A DNA stretch of 64,000 bases. Source: Archegozetes longisetosus. Taxonomy: Eukaryota > Arthropoda > Arachnida > Sarcoptiformes > Trhypochthoniidae. The stretch spans positions 16,430,090-16,494,089 of the forward strand of contig JAEMBT020000008.1 in NCBI GenBank assembly GCA_018873245.2, written 5' to 3'. The position numbers were made by a program, and so were the translations under genes. The notes beneath the pieces were generated by a model. That model was not told where the DNA came from and ran no database searches. It saw only the letters and a program-made list of their open reading frames with translations. This document shows positions 40,341-53,436 of this stretch, in pieces. The number at the start of each line of letters is the position of its first letter. Position 1 is the stretch's first letter.

Positions 40341-42554
40341 CTACGACTGTTTCATTTTATCCAAAATTGGTATGACCTGATCAAAGGATGGCCTCTTCCC
40401 TGGTTCTTCGTTCATACAAATCTTGATAAGTCTTGCCATATGTGGTGAAATTCCTGGTGGTATTGTTACCCGTAATGCTTCTAATGCCACTTTCATACCA
40501 ATTTCCATCGGGGATAGATCGGCAAAAGGAACTTGTCTTGTGGCCAATTCCCACAACAAGATAGCAAAAGACCACATGTCAGCCGCTTTTACATTGATGT
40601 CCGTGTGCTTCTTCTGTAGAGCCTCAGGTGACATCCACGCAGGGTTATATACTTTATTACGTTCTTGAAATGATAATTTTGCGTCCGCCATATTTATTCT
40701 TGCAGTCAGGTCTTCATCGATCTAAATTAAAAAAACAGATTTGACTATTGCGTTGGGTTATGGACTTTCTGATTTTTAAAAATTAATAAAATACATTTAA
40801 AATATTTTGTTAGATTATCTAAGTATAAATGACGTACCATTATATGTTTTGATGATAGATATAGCCGAGGTATTAACGGATTGAGTGTGTGCAAGAAAGC
40901 CATTCCTCTGGCGATATCAATGGCGAACTTAAGTGCTTGATGTGTATCGACCACAATACCGGTTCCCTCGTGTAAGACTTGATATAGACTTCCGTATTGC
41001 ATGTACTGATTGACTACAACCAGATTAGGCGGAGAATTAACACAACCGATAACTGGTAGTACATTCGGATGGGAGAATATTCTAAGTCTCGGATACTCTT
41101 CTGAGAAATCGCGTGGAATTCTTGGTGCCATTTCTGCACCAACTGCCAAAAATTTGGCGCATATTTCACTGCCATTTCTTTGCCAGATTCCTCTCCAGGT
41201 CTCACCCGAAGGAGTCGATGCTATCTTGTGTTGCAAATGAAGCTCATTCAGACTAAGGCCCGAGTGTCTGGACAAAGTGGCATCACGTGATCTCGACTTT
41301 GTTCCCAACCATGACTGGTCTTTATAAGGAATTTTTTTGGTCAAGTCTTGACCCAATTTTTCTGCCAACTCGTGTAGTTTCTGCTGCATCTGACCCTTGC
41401 ATTTATCTAAAGCTGTTTCTCCGTATTTGTTGGAAATGCCGACAAGTGCTCCACTATTTATCAATTCCTCAGCGATCTGTTGATAGCCCCAAAAGCAGGC
41501 GTAATGTAAAGGAGTGTTTCCGTGTTCGTTGACTGCATTGATGTCTGCCTTATGTTTGAGTAACATGTGTACGACATCTTTATGTCCATGAGCTGAGGCC
41601 AAGTGTAAAGCTGTGTCGTCTCCCATATTCGTTGCGTTAATTCGCGCGCCTTTGCTTATCAACATGTCCACCACCACATTACGGCCCGCAAACGCTGCCC
41701 AATGCAACGGACTGAAACCATGGTCGTCACTAAATCACATCAATTAATTAATCAAAGTTATTGATATTTTATCATTTTGGTTCAGCTTCAAATTTATTTA
41801 CTACATTAACCGTCATTTTTCTAGAAAGTTATCATTTTTAAAAACATTTACTAAACTTTGTTAAGTATCCAAAAATTTGCTTAATTGGGGCAAACAAATG
41901 TGTCAACAAATCATTTCGCTAAGATTATAAGTTGAAGCATTTGTTTGATGCTTTGCATTTCGCCCACGAATCCAACTCCTAATAAGCTATAAACTAAGGT
42001 CTATACAATTGTCGATTAAAACTTTGCATTCAAGTTGACCTCAAACGACGAGACATTGTCAAATTTTCATTTATATCTAAGTAATTTGTGTCATTTTTGT
42101 CTAAAATATCAGAACTTCGATTATACAGATTCGTAATTATTAAACTGTTCACTTGGAAACCTCATCATTTAAAACATTTGTCACTCAATTTTTATAAGCT
42201 ATTAAAGCATCTCATGTTTTGCGTGAACGCATTCATATTTGTTTACAAATTTAAAGTTAGAAAATGAAACACAAATCGCTCAAATGAGATCATATCTTAA
42301 ATAATGCAATTTAATCTCTAAAAACTATAATCTTCATCATGATTAAGACTTTTGATAAGTTGACCCGAGGACTTAAAGAATCGGATTAAGTTTTAGCTTT
42401 AAACTTTATTTCAGACTAGTATTAGCGGCAATTTAATGACAATTGATTAGTTTTGTTTACATTACCCCTGATTCATATCATGTGTGGTGTCGTCGAGCCA
42501 TACTCTCACTTGAAATGCATTTCCTTCTCTACACCAGTTGAATATATCCTCCAT
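40341..42554 (-). CDS. ILK: Integrin-linked kinase (ankyrin repeats plus pseudokinase)
   Basis: Three exons: 42,466-42,554, 40,838-41,729 and 40,341-40,721; all joins keep frame and give 453 codons (human 452). It begins [20 protein letters not shown], followed by ankyrin repeats ([40 protein letters not shown]) that bind PINCH. It then has the kinase-like domain with [33 protein letters not shown], the degenerate activation start MADAKLSF where active kinases have DFG, APE-like [10 protein letters not shown] and [18 protein letters not shown]. The lack of HRD and DFG motifs agrees with its known pseudokinase role at integrin adhesions, binding parvin. Intron 1 is 736 bp; its promoter faces AASDH. 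Confidence 0.95.
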
Positions 42555-43430
42555 TATTACCGATTGTATTATTATTTGTAGACCAACTTAAACAACTAAT
42601 TCAAATTTGTCTAAATGTGGATTTCAGATTCAATTTTGATAACCAGAACAAAACAGTTATTTATCTTTGAGATGTGTTGATGCGATTTGGGTAAAACTTA
42701 TGAAACAGTGAGTGGAGTTGCGTTCATACTAAATCTCACTACAGTGCAGTGCTTTGCATCTGATCCAAAGGGATACAATTTGTTTGGTAAAGTGTGGTGC
42801 GAACCACACCTCATCTATCCATAAATAGGTTGCCTGTCGTTTGACTGTTCTCGCAATTTGTTTATTTATTAAATGTTTTCAGTCGTTAATTGGCTAACTG
42901 TCGGGCCAATAGCGTATATCTGTGCACATTCTGATTCACGCATACAGATTGACGCATACAAAAAGCAGCTTTTATAATATTCAATATTAGACACTTCAAA
43001 TTAAATCATTTCGTAATTTGGTTCTATTTGATCTGAAGTGAATATTATATAATAGTTGTGTTAGGTTCACGCACTAATATATGTCAAATTTGATCACACA
43101 TTGCAAAATCAAATGTATGGCTAGCGGCGAAGCGCGCTTTTCAAATATAATTCTGAATCTATTTGAAAGTTTATTGAAATTGCAATTAAAGCATACAATT
43201 CATTTAGTCGTGTATTAGTTGATGACTATTTTATTAAGTGACAAAAATGCTAACATATATTGTTTAAAAGTTGAACAGTTTGGACTATATGTCGAACGAA
43301 AAAGTCGAACGAAGAAAATATGCGATTCATCAATCAACATAACTAATGTTCAGGGACTCAGATTAAGAAGATTGAAATTTTATTAAATGAATCAATTTAT
43401 TGGAATAGTTTGTCAAAGTTGTGGAGACAG
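42555..43430. promoter_or_regulatory. Divergent intergenic region of ILK and AASDH
   Basis: 876 bp between the divergent start codons, with no reading frame of note. Probably holds both promoters and 5' UTRs; no specific element is recognisable. Confidence 0.5.
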
Positions 43431-46400
43431 ATGTCAACTATAATTGATTTGATTGTTCACAATCGCTTTAGTGACTCAATTTGTATTATTTATGTTGATA
43501 GCGATGCAAACATATCCACACTTAAATACTCACAAATGTGGTCGCAAACAGATATGTGCGAACTTAAAATTAAACAGACTATTAATGCGCCCAAAAATTC
43601 AGTCATTGGTATTTATAGTGAAGTTAATCAATTGATTCCATCGTTTATGATCGCTATCATGAGAAATGAGTGTTTGTTCTGTTATATCTCAGCTCGAAAT
43701 AACTCACCGAACGATCAACTGTTGATAAAATCATTAAATTATGTAATTTGTCGTCAAAAGAATAGAAAGTTATTCGAAAATTTGACTTTGAATTCAGGAA
43801 TTAATAACAATTCAAATGAAATTTTGTTTGATGATTATATTATTATGGAATTAAACAAAAATGACAATAAGTCTGTGAGTGTTGATAAGAACGAATCATT
43901 CGCTTATTTAATGACAAGTTCTGGAACTACTGGTAATCCGAAACATGTTTATGTTCCTCACTGCTGTGTTATGCCGAATATTATTGATCTGAAGGAAGAA
44001 CTAAAAGTCTCGTCGATGGACACCATATTAATTTGTTGTCCGTTTACATTCGATCCGTCTATAGTTGATCTGTTCATTGGCTTATCCTCTAATTCACGAA
44101 TTGTATTAATCGATGATCTCATTCGTCTGTCGCCAGAAAAGTTGATTAAAGTAATTGAAAAATTTGAGGTCACTTTAATGACAGTCACGCCTTCTTTTAT
44201 GAGTAGATTCACTTTAGATATGATTCAGAACGAGCTGCTTTCATCTAAAACTTCTTTACGTGTTTTGATTTTTGGCGGAGAAAAAAGCCCACCGATTAAA
44301 ACGATCAACGATTACATGAACTTGAATAATAATAAAACTGTGATTTATAACATTTACGGCATAACAGAAGTGAGTTGTTGGGCTACGATCTATAAATTCG
44401 ATCCTAAGCACTGTTTCGACGATCAATTCGATTGTTTGCCAATCTTTGGTCGCAATTTATTAAACACTCATATTGATTTTGAAGATGACAAAAGTCAACT
44501 TATAATCAAAAGTGATGTTCGAAAATGTTTAGTCAGAACATTTGAAAATAATCGGTTCGATTCATACAAATGGACTGACAATTATCGAACTGGCGATTGC
44601 GCTAAAGTATCGAAGTCAGGTCAAATTTATATAACAGGTAGAAGCGATTCAGTGGTCAAATTGAATGGCATAAAAGTTGATTTGGAACTAATTGAATCGA
44701 AACTCGAACAGGAGTTCGTCGATTTGATTAAAAGATGTGTTTGCGTTGCCGGTCAATGGCATCATATGGACAATTCGATTATCAACGTGTTTATTAGCAT
44801 AAGAAAAGGACTTGCATCTCACACGAAAACCCTAGTTTTAAATTACTTGCGTCAACAATTTGACAAATCAATTGCTTTTAAAATAACAATAGTTGACTGG
44901 TTTCCGTTGACTCAACACTTGAAGATTGATCGCCTAATGTTGTCGAAAACTGATCAAAATAGCATTAGGAATAATCACAACTTCAATACAAAAATAGATA
45001 TAACTTACGATCAAGTGGTCAAACGTATTTCTAAACATTTTCATCACTATCTCAATATTTCAGTCACTCATATATGTGATCACACATCAAGCTTTGTCTT
45101 CAAGAACTATGGCGGTCAATCTATTACTGCTCTACAAATAGCGATCAACATTGAAAACGACTTCAACTGCGACTTTCCATCTCTTGTCGACAGAATTCTG
45201 AATAAGAATTTATCAGAGATAAGCGACTATGTTTTCCAAGTTTTGACTTGCAAACAAAAGATTGCATCAAAAGAGCTAATTGAACAGCAGGAATGCAAAT
45301 CTAAAAAGAGTTCGAATGTCATCAAAAGACCGTTTACTGAAGATTTAGGCAATTGCGTGACCATTATTACAAGACGTGGTATTAATAAGTTCTGTTCATG
45401 TGCTCCTAGAAACTGTTCAGGAAAATTGGCCAAACAGATGAATTCATGTGATGATCAGTCAAGTGAGAAGCCAGAAATATTGTGGTCAATCGACTTGTTT
45501 GAATGCGTAGACGCGTCACCTCTTATTATTGAGCACACTGGCCATAAAACAGCATTCGCTTTCATCGGGTCACATTCGGGTCATTTCGTATCAATAAGTT
45601 TAAGCAATGGCACTGTTAATTGGCGAATACAACTAAATGATCGAATCGAGTCGTCAGCCATTAGTGATAGAAGTGGTACTAATGTATTCGTTGGTGACTA
45701 CAGCGGATATTTTTACAGCATTTCAGCAATTGATGGCACAATTAATTGGCGGTTCAAAACAGATGGTGCCATCAAATCATCACCAATTTGTGACTCAAAA
45801 TCTAGCTTGGTTTTTTGTGGGTCACATGATAAATATTTATACGCTTGGAATCAATTGAAAAATGAAGATCAATTAGTTTGGAAGTGTTTGATTAGTGACG
45901 GCTCTATATTTAGTTCTCCTACACTCTCATCAAATGATGATTTGATATTTGCCGCAACACTCGATGGAACATTGGCTGCAATTCAAGTTGATTCTGGTTT
46001 AATAGTTTGGAAAATAGACTTGAGATCAGCGCTTTTTTCAAGTCCTGCAATCTTCAAAGACACTCTCGTTATCGGTTCAACTCGATCGTCTCTAATGGCA
46101 GTCAATATAAATGATGGAACAGTTTTGTGGTCATCTAATACAGGAGAATCTGTTTTTTCGTCACCAGTTTTTTATAATTATTCAAATGAAAGTAAAGAAA
46201 ACAATAGTTTCGTACTTATCGGCACACATGATAATTCTGTGCTTTGTATTGATTCAAGAAATGGTCAAATGAGATGGCAGTTCAAAACAAGTTCTCCTGT
46301 ATATTCGACTCCTTTTTTAACCTTTGACGATAACATCGGTCATGTATTCATTGCTGAAACTAATGGTTTTTTGCATTCAATCGATGCATCTGATGGAAAG

Positions 46401-46514
46401 AGATCGTTTAGTTTCAGATTAGATGGTCAAATATTTTCATCGCCAGTAGTTTATGACAGAAAATTGTTTATTGGATGTCGAGACAATAATTTTTATTGCA
46501 TTTCTTTGAAATAA
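43431..46514 (+). CDS. AASDH: Beta-alanine-activating enzyme (AASDH/ACSF4; adenylation, carrier, PQQ-like propeller)
   Basis: Single exon, 1,027 codons from ATG 43,431 (human 1,098). The adenylation domain shows the ATP loop YLMTSSGTTGNPKHV (about 158-172), YNIYGITEVSCWATIY (about 306-321) and YRTGDCAKVSKSGQIYITGR (about 385-404). A carrier domain follows with KNYGGQSITALQIAINIE, whose Ser at about 564 would take the phosphopantetheine arm; the usual GGxS pattern is kept. From about 683 to the end, repeated blades of the form DGTINWRFKTDGAIKSSPIC and NGQMRWQFKTSSPVYSTPFL make a PQQ-type beta-propeller. The enzyme activates beta-alanine onto its own carrier; its final acceptor is unknown. The absence of introns over 3 kb is striking next to the intron-containing neighbours. 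Convergent with UBE2G2. Confidence 0.95.
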   Translation: MSTIIDLIVHNRFSDSICIIYVDSDANISTLKYSQMWSQTDMCELKIKQTINAPKNSVIGIYSEVNQLIPSFMIAIMRNECLFCYISARNNSPNDQLLIKSLNYVICRQKNRKLFENLTLNSGINNNSNEILFDDYIIMELNKNDNKSVSVDKNESFAYLMTSSGTTGNPKHVYVPHCCVMPNIIDLKEELKVSSMDTILICCPFTFDPSIVDLFIGLSSNSRIVLIDDLIRLSPEKLIKVIEKFEVTLMTVTPSFMSRFTLDMIQNELLSSKTSLRVLIFGGEKSPPIKTINDYMNLNNNKTVIYNIYGITEVSCWATIYKFDPKHCFDDQFDCLPIFGRNLLNTHIDFEDDKSQLIIKSDVRKCLVRTFENNRFDSYKWTDNYRTGDCAKVSKSGQIYITGRSDSVVKLNGIKVDLELIESKLEQEFVDLIKRCVCVAGQWHHMDNSIINVFISIRKGLASHTKTLVLNYLRQQFDKSIAFKITIVDWFPLTQHLKIDRLMLSKTDQNSIRNNHNFNTKIDITYDQVVKRISKHFHHYLNISVTHICDHTSSFVFKNYGGQSITALQIAINIENDFNCDFPSLVDRILNKNLSEISDYVFQVLTCKQKIASKELIEQQECKSKKSSNVIKRPFTEDLGNCVTIITRRGINKFCSCAPRNCSGKLAKQMNSCDDQSSEKPEILWSIDLFECVDASPLIIEHTGHKTAFAFIGSHSGHFVSISLSNGTVNWRIQLNDRIESSAISDRSGTNVFVGDYSGYFYSISAIDGTINWRFKTDGAIKSSPICDSKSSLVFCGSHDKYLYAWNQLKNEDQLVWKCLISDGSIFSSPTLSSNDDLIFAATLDGTLAAIQVDSGLIVWKIDLRSALFSSPAIFKDTLVIGSTRSSLMAVNINDGTVLWSSNTGESVFSSPVFYNYSNESKENNSFVLIGTHDNSVLCIDSRNGQMRWQFKTSSPVYSTPFLTFDDNIGHVFIAETNGFLHSIDASDGKRSFSFRLDGQIFSSPVVYDRKLFIGCRDNNFYCISLK

Positions 46515-46903
46515 GCCTTTTATTTTCATGTTTGAGTACTTGGCTCAACTTGTGTTTTATTTATTGATGGATTTAGAAATGAAAACTGTTTTTAACTGCT
46601 CTAGTTTTCAATTGAAACCAGCCCAAGCTAACACAGTATATTTTTGGTTTTCAGTATCAATTGTGATAAACTTAACTATGAGCTAAACTTAAAAAACTTA
46701 CGGAATTTTATAACAAAAAAAAATATTTTCAAAGACAAACATCTTATTAAATGTTATTTTAAATGGAAAAATTGATTAGTTTATTAAAAAAAATATCAGT
46801 TTATTAAAAACGATAACACTGGCAATATATATATATCTATGTATTTTGATAGAATTTAATCCTAAAAAATGATTTGAAATATGAAAATAGTTGTAATAAT
46901 CAG
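46515..46903. other. Convergent 3' intergenic region
   Basis: 389 bp between the AASDH and UBE2G2 stops; AT-rich, with a short (AT)n run at about 46,826-46,836. No gene. Confidence 0.5.
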
Positions 46904-47407
46904 TTAGACATTGATAGACAAGGACTTTCTGACTAATTTGTCAGCGATTTGATAAAATTGTTGTCTGTCTTCTCTCCACATTTTGGCCGCATCGACATTG
47001 GCCCCACTTTCGTCATTCGGTTCAGCCAACATTGAAACCACAGAAAGCAACACTTTCTCAACACTCTGAACAGGTGACCAGCGCTCGGCACTCGACTCAT
47101 AGCCCATCGGGTCATCGCCTGGTGCGTGAAGTATTGATATACAAACTCTCCCGTCCGGATATATATTCGGATGAAACATATCGCAAGTGAACTGCATTTT
47201 TGGTGGCGATAACGGATAGTCGTTCGGAAATGTGAGTCTGGCCGCAAACACTCCACCCTCAAAACAGGTTCCTTCGGGTCCTGTTATCAGTGCCTCCCAT
47301 TCAAAGAAGTTTTCCTCGTCAATGGGTCCGGCAATTATGCCTTCGGGAGGATTGAGTGTCAACTGTTTGTATTCAGCCATTAATCGACGCAAAGCTGATC
47401 CAGCCAT
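46904..47407 (-). CDS. UBE2G2: Ubiquitin-conjugating enzyme E2 G2
   Basis: Single exon, 167 codons. I start at the ATG at 47,407 because the protein then begins MAGSALRRLMAEYKQLTLNP exactly as in the family. The E2 fold is complete: FEWEALITGPEGTCFEGGVF, the HPN motif and active Cys in MFHPNIYPDGRVCISILHAP, and the acidic loop GDDPMGYESSAERWSPVQSV that marks the G2 class. It transfers ubiquitin with gp78/HRD1-type ligases in ER-associated degradation and builds K48 chains. Divergent from the formin gene, convergent with AASDH. Confidence 0.97.
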   Translation of the reverse strand: MAGSALRRLMAEYKQLTLNPPEGIIAGPIDEENFFEWEALITGPEGTCFEGGVFAARLTFPNDYPLSPPKMQFTCDMFHPNIYPDGRVCISILHAPGDDPMGYESSAERWSPVQSVEKVLLSVVSMLAEPNDESGANVDAAKMWREDRQQFYQIADKLVRKSLSINV

Positions 47408-47909
47408 CAGTGAAGGTACCAACCAATTAATTTATATTAATTGAATTACGAGAAAATGCGTCAGAATATGAATTACTTTAGACTAATATGATTTGTGCAA
47501 ATCTATTTTCATCTATACAGGAGATTCGGTGTTCAATTGACGTAATTGAAGCGTCACACAACATAAAGGGGGTAACACTTGAGCGCATATCCGTATGTCA
47601 AAACAGGGATTCAGTCACTCTCACTGCCATTGGCTTCTGATCTATTTGCCAATATAAAGCTCAATGTTACGAGTTATTCAGACCAATGGATGGGCATTTA
47701 TTTGTTTTGGTGAACCTCCACGCTTCTACATAACGGATATGTCATTTATTTATGGCCCTAAATAGGACTGAAAATGATTTAAACATGACTAAAATGACAT
47801 TCTCTTATTTACAATTTAGTTTGAACTAATAAAAACATATGAGTTATATTTTTAAAAGTATCATTTATCAACATTGAAATATTTATTTTTCAACTATTAA
47901 TCAATTAAA
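47408..47909. promoter_or_regulatory. Divergent intergenic region of UBE2G2 and the formin
   Basis: 502 bp between divergent start codons with no coding frame. Presumed to hold both promoters. Confidence 0.45.
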
Positions 47910-50900
47910 ATGTCTGATAAAATGAAAGACAAAAAGAATAAGAAAATACTGGTCAGTTTTTATTTGATTTTGCTCAATAATTCATAACTATTTTGAACGA
48001 ATTTGTTCAATAAATATTTAAACATTGTCAGTAACACTTAATAGAAATGATTGTGAGTTGATCGCGTACAATCGATGGTATAATAATAGTATACAATTAT
48101 CTATTTGACAACTTACTAAATCACTTATTAATGCATTTAACAATAACTTTAAATATTTAATTCATTTTAATTGACATTTTCTAAATTGACAATTCATAGC
48201 AAGAAGTTCTGAGCGGAAGTGTTTTCAGCAAAGGCAAACATAAACATCAAAATAATAATAATGTAAATCAAAATAATAGTAATTCGATCAATAATTCGAA
48301 TAATAACGACACGACGAGACGTCATTTGATGCCTCAGTCATCCTCTTATGGATCAAATCTGAATCGTCCGAATAGTGAAGAATTTAGTGACAATCATATG
48401 ATGACCGATTCCTTACACACTCTCTCTTTGCCTAACCTGGATCAATTGACTGACGATGACATCAACATACAGTTCGAGTCAATGCTTGTGAGTCAATCCG
48501 TTTAAGTACTTTTTATATTAAAGTTATTACAAATTGTAATCAGAATACAAGTTGTATGAAAACTTTGCTCAATTTCTATTTATATTTCAGACGAACATGT
48601 CATTTGATTGTTGTTTTTCTTAACTTTTAATTCAAAAACAATTGATTTGTAAGACAAGACGAAATGTAAGCTATTACAGAGCTCTGTTAGAATTGATAAT
48701 CTATTGGTCAAAATGTTAAAAAAATTGAAGTTTTTTCAACTATGTCTACAAATGGATATCTATTTGAATCATATTAGAATTGAACTATGCCAACAGAGTT
48801 AATGTCCATGCGATTTAGAATCTTATCTGATGTATTGGTGTATTTTTGTGGTTGCTTTAACATTATATTTAAAAGTAGCGATGATTTAATAGAATATATG
48901 AGTGAGTAGTAATAGATCTGTTTGTAATTGATAAACAGATAAAGAGAGATGTTATCACCAAATTTGATAACTAATTCGATTCATTTTTGACTGGTTCGAT
49001 TGGTTTAGAATTAGTCTCTTTTGTAAATATCACAACAAAAAATAAGCGACACTTTTGTACACTGCGTAGACTTAAGTGAAACATTTAAATAAGATTTTGA
49101 TCAGCAGAAGAGTAGATTACATATATCTAGGTAGAGCAATCAATCCGTTTTTTGTATATTGTAATAATTGAATTGAAGGAAAGCGATGACCAAATGATTA
49201 ATAGTTAGATGGTTATCACAAATTTCTAGCACTTGAAAAGTATCATAGAAAAGTATGTTTATTCAGAATGATTCAATTATTTAATATCTGTTTATTGACT
49301 AAAACATGTTCGATTTGAGTGCTCAAACAATTGGTAGCACATCGTACGAATATAGCTAAACAAATAAACATTCTCAACAGACACATTGAAAGTTTTTCTT
49401 TTTAATTTTAGGACGACATGAATCTAACAGAAGAAAAGAAAAATCCTTTAAGATCTAGTCGAATGGAGTTGAAAAAGAATATGTTATCACAACATTACAA
49501 ACAAAAGTATGCTAGCAATCGGTCCCGATTTGTTTCTCCGTATGATTACGTGGTGTTCTTACAGAATTGTAATGATATTAATAATGATAAACTCTATCGT
49601 TGTATTGAATCGCTAAGAATCGAATTGACTAATAAACCAGTTTCTTGGGTCAAAGAATTTGGTCAGAATCAAGGATTAGCCTGTATTTTAGCTACACTTA
49701 ACAATTGTTATGAATCACCGAATGCTAGACAGAGGAATAAATTACAGCACGAATGTATTAAATGCCTCAAAGCTTTGATGAACAATACGGTACGAAATAA
49801 GACAAATACGAAACAAAATTAGAAATTTCAGACTATTTTTTTATTTTTGAGCTAAAATCTGAACAATAATATTAATTTTAACTGAAAGGCTGGTTTCAAT
49901 GAAGTGTTCGAACACGGGGAGGCCTTAACAATTCTGGCCCGATCTATAGATGCTAATTTGCCAACTGTAATGAATGAAGCTTTAGATATATTGGCTGCTG
50001 TTTGTCTGGTCAATAAAGATGGCATTAATGGTCACGACAAAGTGTTGGAAGCAATCACTATATGTGCTGAAAATGAGAACAGAGAGCATCGATTCGCACC
50101 TATAATCGAAGGATTGAAAAACGAGAGCAACGTTACGTTGCGTGTGGCGTGTATGCAATTAATTAATGCTTTGATCACCAATAATGAAGATTTCGATTTT
50201 AGACTACATTTGAGAAATGAATTTTTTAGAAGTGGTTTCGTTGATCTTTGGGATAATTTATATTCGCAAGCGCAACAACAACATCAACAAAATAATGACG
50301 AAGAAATTACACAAAAGAATTCTCAAAATAAAACGCCAGCTGAAAAATTGAATGATATGATCAATGTTTTCAATAACGCTAAAGATGAAGATTTTGAAGA
50401 ATTGACTCAACGCTACGAGAACATACGTTTTGATTTAGACGATTCAACTGATTGTTTCAATTTGATCAGAAATAGTATATGTAATTCTCAAGCAGATAAT
50501 CATTTTTTGTCAATACTTCAACACTTATTATTAATAAGGGATGACGTATTCGTAAGGTATCAAACATCTTAGTCGAACTAAATAGTTTATTCTCTAAATT
50601 TAGCTCCGTTTCAATTCTAGTATAAACTCATAAAATTAGATTTGTCCCAAAGTAGTCAATCAATAGAGATCGTTTGAATTAAAAGCTAGTCTGAAAATAC
50701 ACGATTATTTATAAGTTATGGTACTTATGTACAAATTTCTAGAAATATTAGTATTTTAGATTTTTCGACCTTTCGAGCGATCATTTTCGCGTTTTTCATT
50801 TTTACTTCAGCTCTCTCTCTCTCTCTCTCCTCTCCTCTCCTCTCCTCTCCTCTCCTCTCATGGGTTCAAATTAGAGACTGATATTTAATAATCTATTTAA

Positions 50901-53436
50901 GGCCTGCATATTATCGCCTGATAGAGGAATGTGTTTCCCAAATAGTACTGCATCGAAATGGTGTTGACCCAGATTTCAGACATACCAAGAGATTCAACAT
51001 AGAAGTCGATTATGTGATCGATCACATTGTCGAAAGATCGAAACAAGAAGACCAAAAAATAAGTTCTGAGTTGAATAAAAAATTAGAAGAAGCGCTGACA
51101 GCAAAAGAAGAAACAGAGGCCAAACTGCAACAGTTACAAATCAAACTTCAAGAAATTGAGACTCAGCTTAAAGATGGTAAACACAAAGCCAGTTCAAGCG
51201 CTACAATAGGATTAATACCTGTTCCACCGCCAATGCCTGGCACAAGTTCCATTATTCCGCCACCGCCACCTTTGCCCGGTACGGTTGGACCGATACCACC
51301 GCCGCCGCCTCCCCTGCCAGGGATGTCATGTCCTCCTCCACCGCCTCCTATGCCTGGTATGGGAGGCCCGCCACCACCTCCTCCGATGCCAGGCATGCTT
51401 GGAGGTGTGCCACTACCTCCCCCATTGCCTGGGATGGGCCCACCGCCTCCTCCAGGAATGCCATTGATTTCATCAACTATTAGTCAACCAGAATTTCCAT
51501 TTGATATCAAACGTAAGAAGTATGAGCCTAAAACACCGCTAAAGAAACCAAACTGGAAAAAAGTAACATTTGTCTCATTATTCTAATGTTCATTCAATAG
51601 TTAATCGATTGTTTTTTTTCCTGTAAAGATAACTCCAACCAAAGTATCTGAGGATTCGATTTGGGTTGAAGTCAAAAGCGATGACCAGTTTGTGAGCGAA
51701 GATGTTTTTGACTCTTTAGCTCAACAATTTTCATCTGATCCAAAAGCTAGAATACAGAAAGAAGTTTCGAATACTAGCGAAAAAGTTCCAACAATGAAAA
51801 AGACTAAAGAACTGAAAGTTTTAGATCCAAAAGCGGCACAAAATTTGAGTGAGTTTCACCAAATCTTAATCAACATTAGTTCAAGTTTGAAGACTGAAAG
51901 TAATCTTTTGCTACTTAAAATTTATTTTCAATATTAGTGATACTATTGGGTTCTGTTAAGATGTCACCTGAAGAACTTAAGAATCACATAATTTCTGTTA
52001 ATGAAGAGGATTTAAGTGATACTATTTTACAACAAATATTACGGTATATGCCACCACATGATCAATTAGTTAGATTAGAAGAATCTAGAAGTGAAATCGA
52101 GAACCTACACGAAGCAGAGAAGTTTGCGCTCACGGTAAAATTTCTCTTTTTTTTTAATTTGATTATTTGAGAATAAGATTTAGACTTTAGTGACTTTAGA
52201 TTATACTTTTTACTTCGACATATAGTTGGGTTCAATTAAGGGATTAGTTAAGAGGTTGAACGCCATTTCATTCAAAATGAAGTTCCAAGAATCAGTTCAG
52301 GACATAAAGCCAGACATCGTTAACGCGACGACAGCGTGTGAAGAGTTGAAAAAGTCGACCAAATTTGCAATGATTATCAAATTAGTTCTAGCAATCGGTA
52401 ATTATATGAACGCCGGATCGAGGAATGCACAGGCGATCGGATTTGAAATCAGTTATCTACCTAAATTGAGTTCAACAAAAGCAGCCGACAATAAGACTAC
52501 ACTTTTGCACTTTTTGGCACAAATTGTCGAAGAAAAACATTACGATTGTCTCAACTTTTGGGAAGAGATAATTCATGTGGACAAAGCGGCACGAGGTTTG
52601 GATCAATTATCTCATATTTGACAAGTTTTTTATTAGTCATAATAGTTATTGAAAATTTTTTTCTTTCACTTCAACCAAAAGTCTCTCCCGAACAAACTCA
52701 AAAAAATTTGGCTGCAATGCGAAAAAGTATCAATGAACTTGAATTAGATTTGAAAAATTTTAAGCCACACAACAGCGAAGATAAATTTGGCGAAATTATG
52801 ACTAAATTTTTGGTCGATGCAAAAGAAAAGTTTGAATTATTGGAGCAGATGTTCGCCAAAATGGACCGTCTTTTCAAAGAAATTGCGAAATACTATGCCT
52901 TTGATCCGAAAAAATATACGATGGACGAGTTCTTCAATGATATCAAGTCGTTTAAAGATCAATTCAATGAAGCCAAAGATGAAAATTTTAAGAAAAGAGA
53001 ACAGGAAGAAAAACTTAGGAGAGCTCGAGAAGCAAAAGAGAAGGCCGAACAAGAGAAAAAGGAAAGAAAATCTAAAAAGCTCAATTTAGATATTGGCAAA
53101 GAACAGGAGGGTGTTATGGATAGCTTATTGGAAGCGCTACAAACAGGATCGGCGTTCGCGCAAACCAAACGAAAGCGACAGCAAAGAGGAGTCAATCCAA
53201 ATGGTATTACTTTTAAAATATTTTCATATCTAAAGATTTGATATATGAAAATGAACCAATTCTTGGCATCTAGTGGTTTTTCTTTGCTCGAGTCAATTGT
53301 ATTTTAAACAAAATTAATGAATTACTTTTTTTTTATAGAGAGACGCCAAGCACTGAATCGTTCGCGATCTCGAACATCATTAGAACAAACATTATTGACT
53401 ACTACTCCTAATACAAGAAGAAATGATTATTATTAA
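47910..53436 (+). CDS. DIAPH: Diaphanous-related formin
   Basis: Ten exons, all frame-consistent: 47,910-47,951, 48,200-48,487, 49,412-49,789, 49,889-50,556, 50,902-51,562, 51,629-51,848, 51,938-52,134, 52,226-52,595, 52,682-53,203 and 53,339-53,436; 1,147 codons. After an Asn-rich N-terminus come the GTPase-binding/DID armadillo region ([40 protein letters not shown]), a dimerisation and coiled-coil segment, FH1 with about seven proline runs (about 566-652, e.g. [11 protein letters not shown]) that bind profilin-actin, FH2 ([26 protein letters not shown]; about 670-1080), and a DAD-like tail [16 protein letters not shown] with a basic KRKRQQR. This is the autoinhibited Rho-activated formin layout. 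It nucleates and elongates actin filaments in cytokinesis and morphogenesis. The first two small exons are the least certain. Confidence 0.92.
50811..50869. repeat. (CT)n followed by (TCTCC)n in formin intron 4
   Basis: About nine CT units then about eight TCTCC units, a 59-bp pure pyrimidine run ending about 30 bp before the exon 5 acceptor (50,901). It could act as an extended polypyrimidine tract. Confidence 0.85.

Noticed and set aside
51163..51396. Gly-rich minus-strand frame opposite the formin proline region
   Set aside because: It is the antisense of the FH1 proline codons, a composition artefact.
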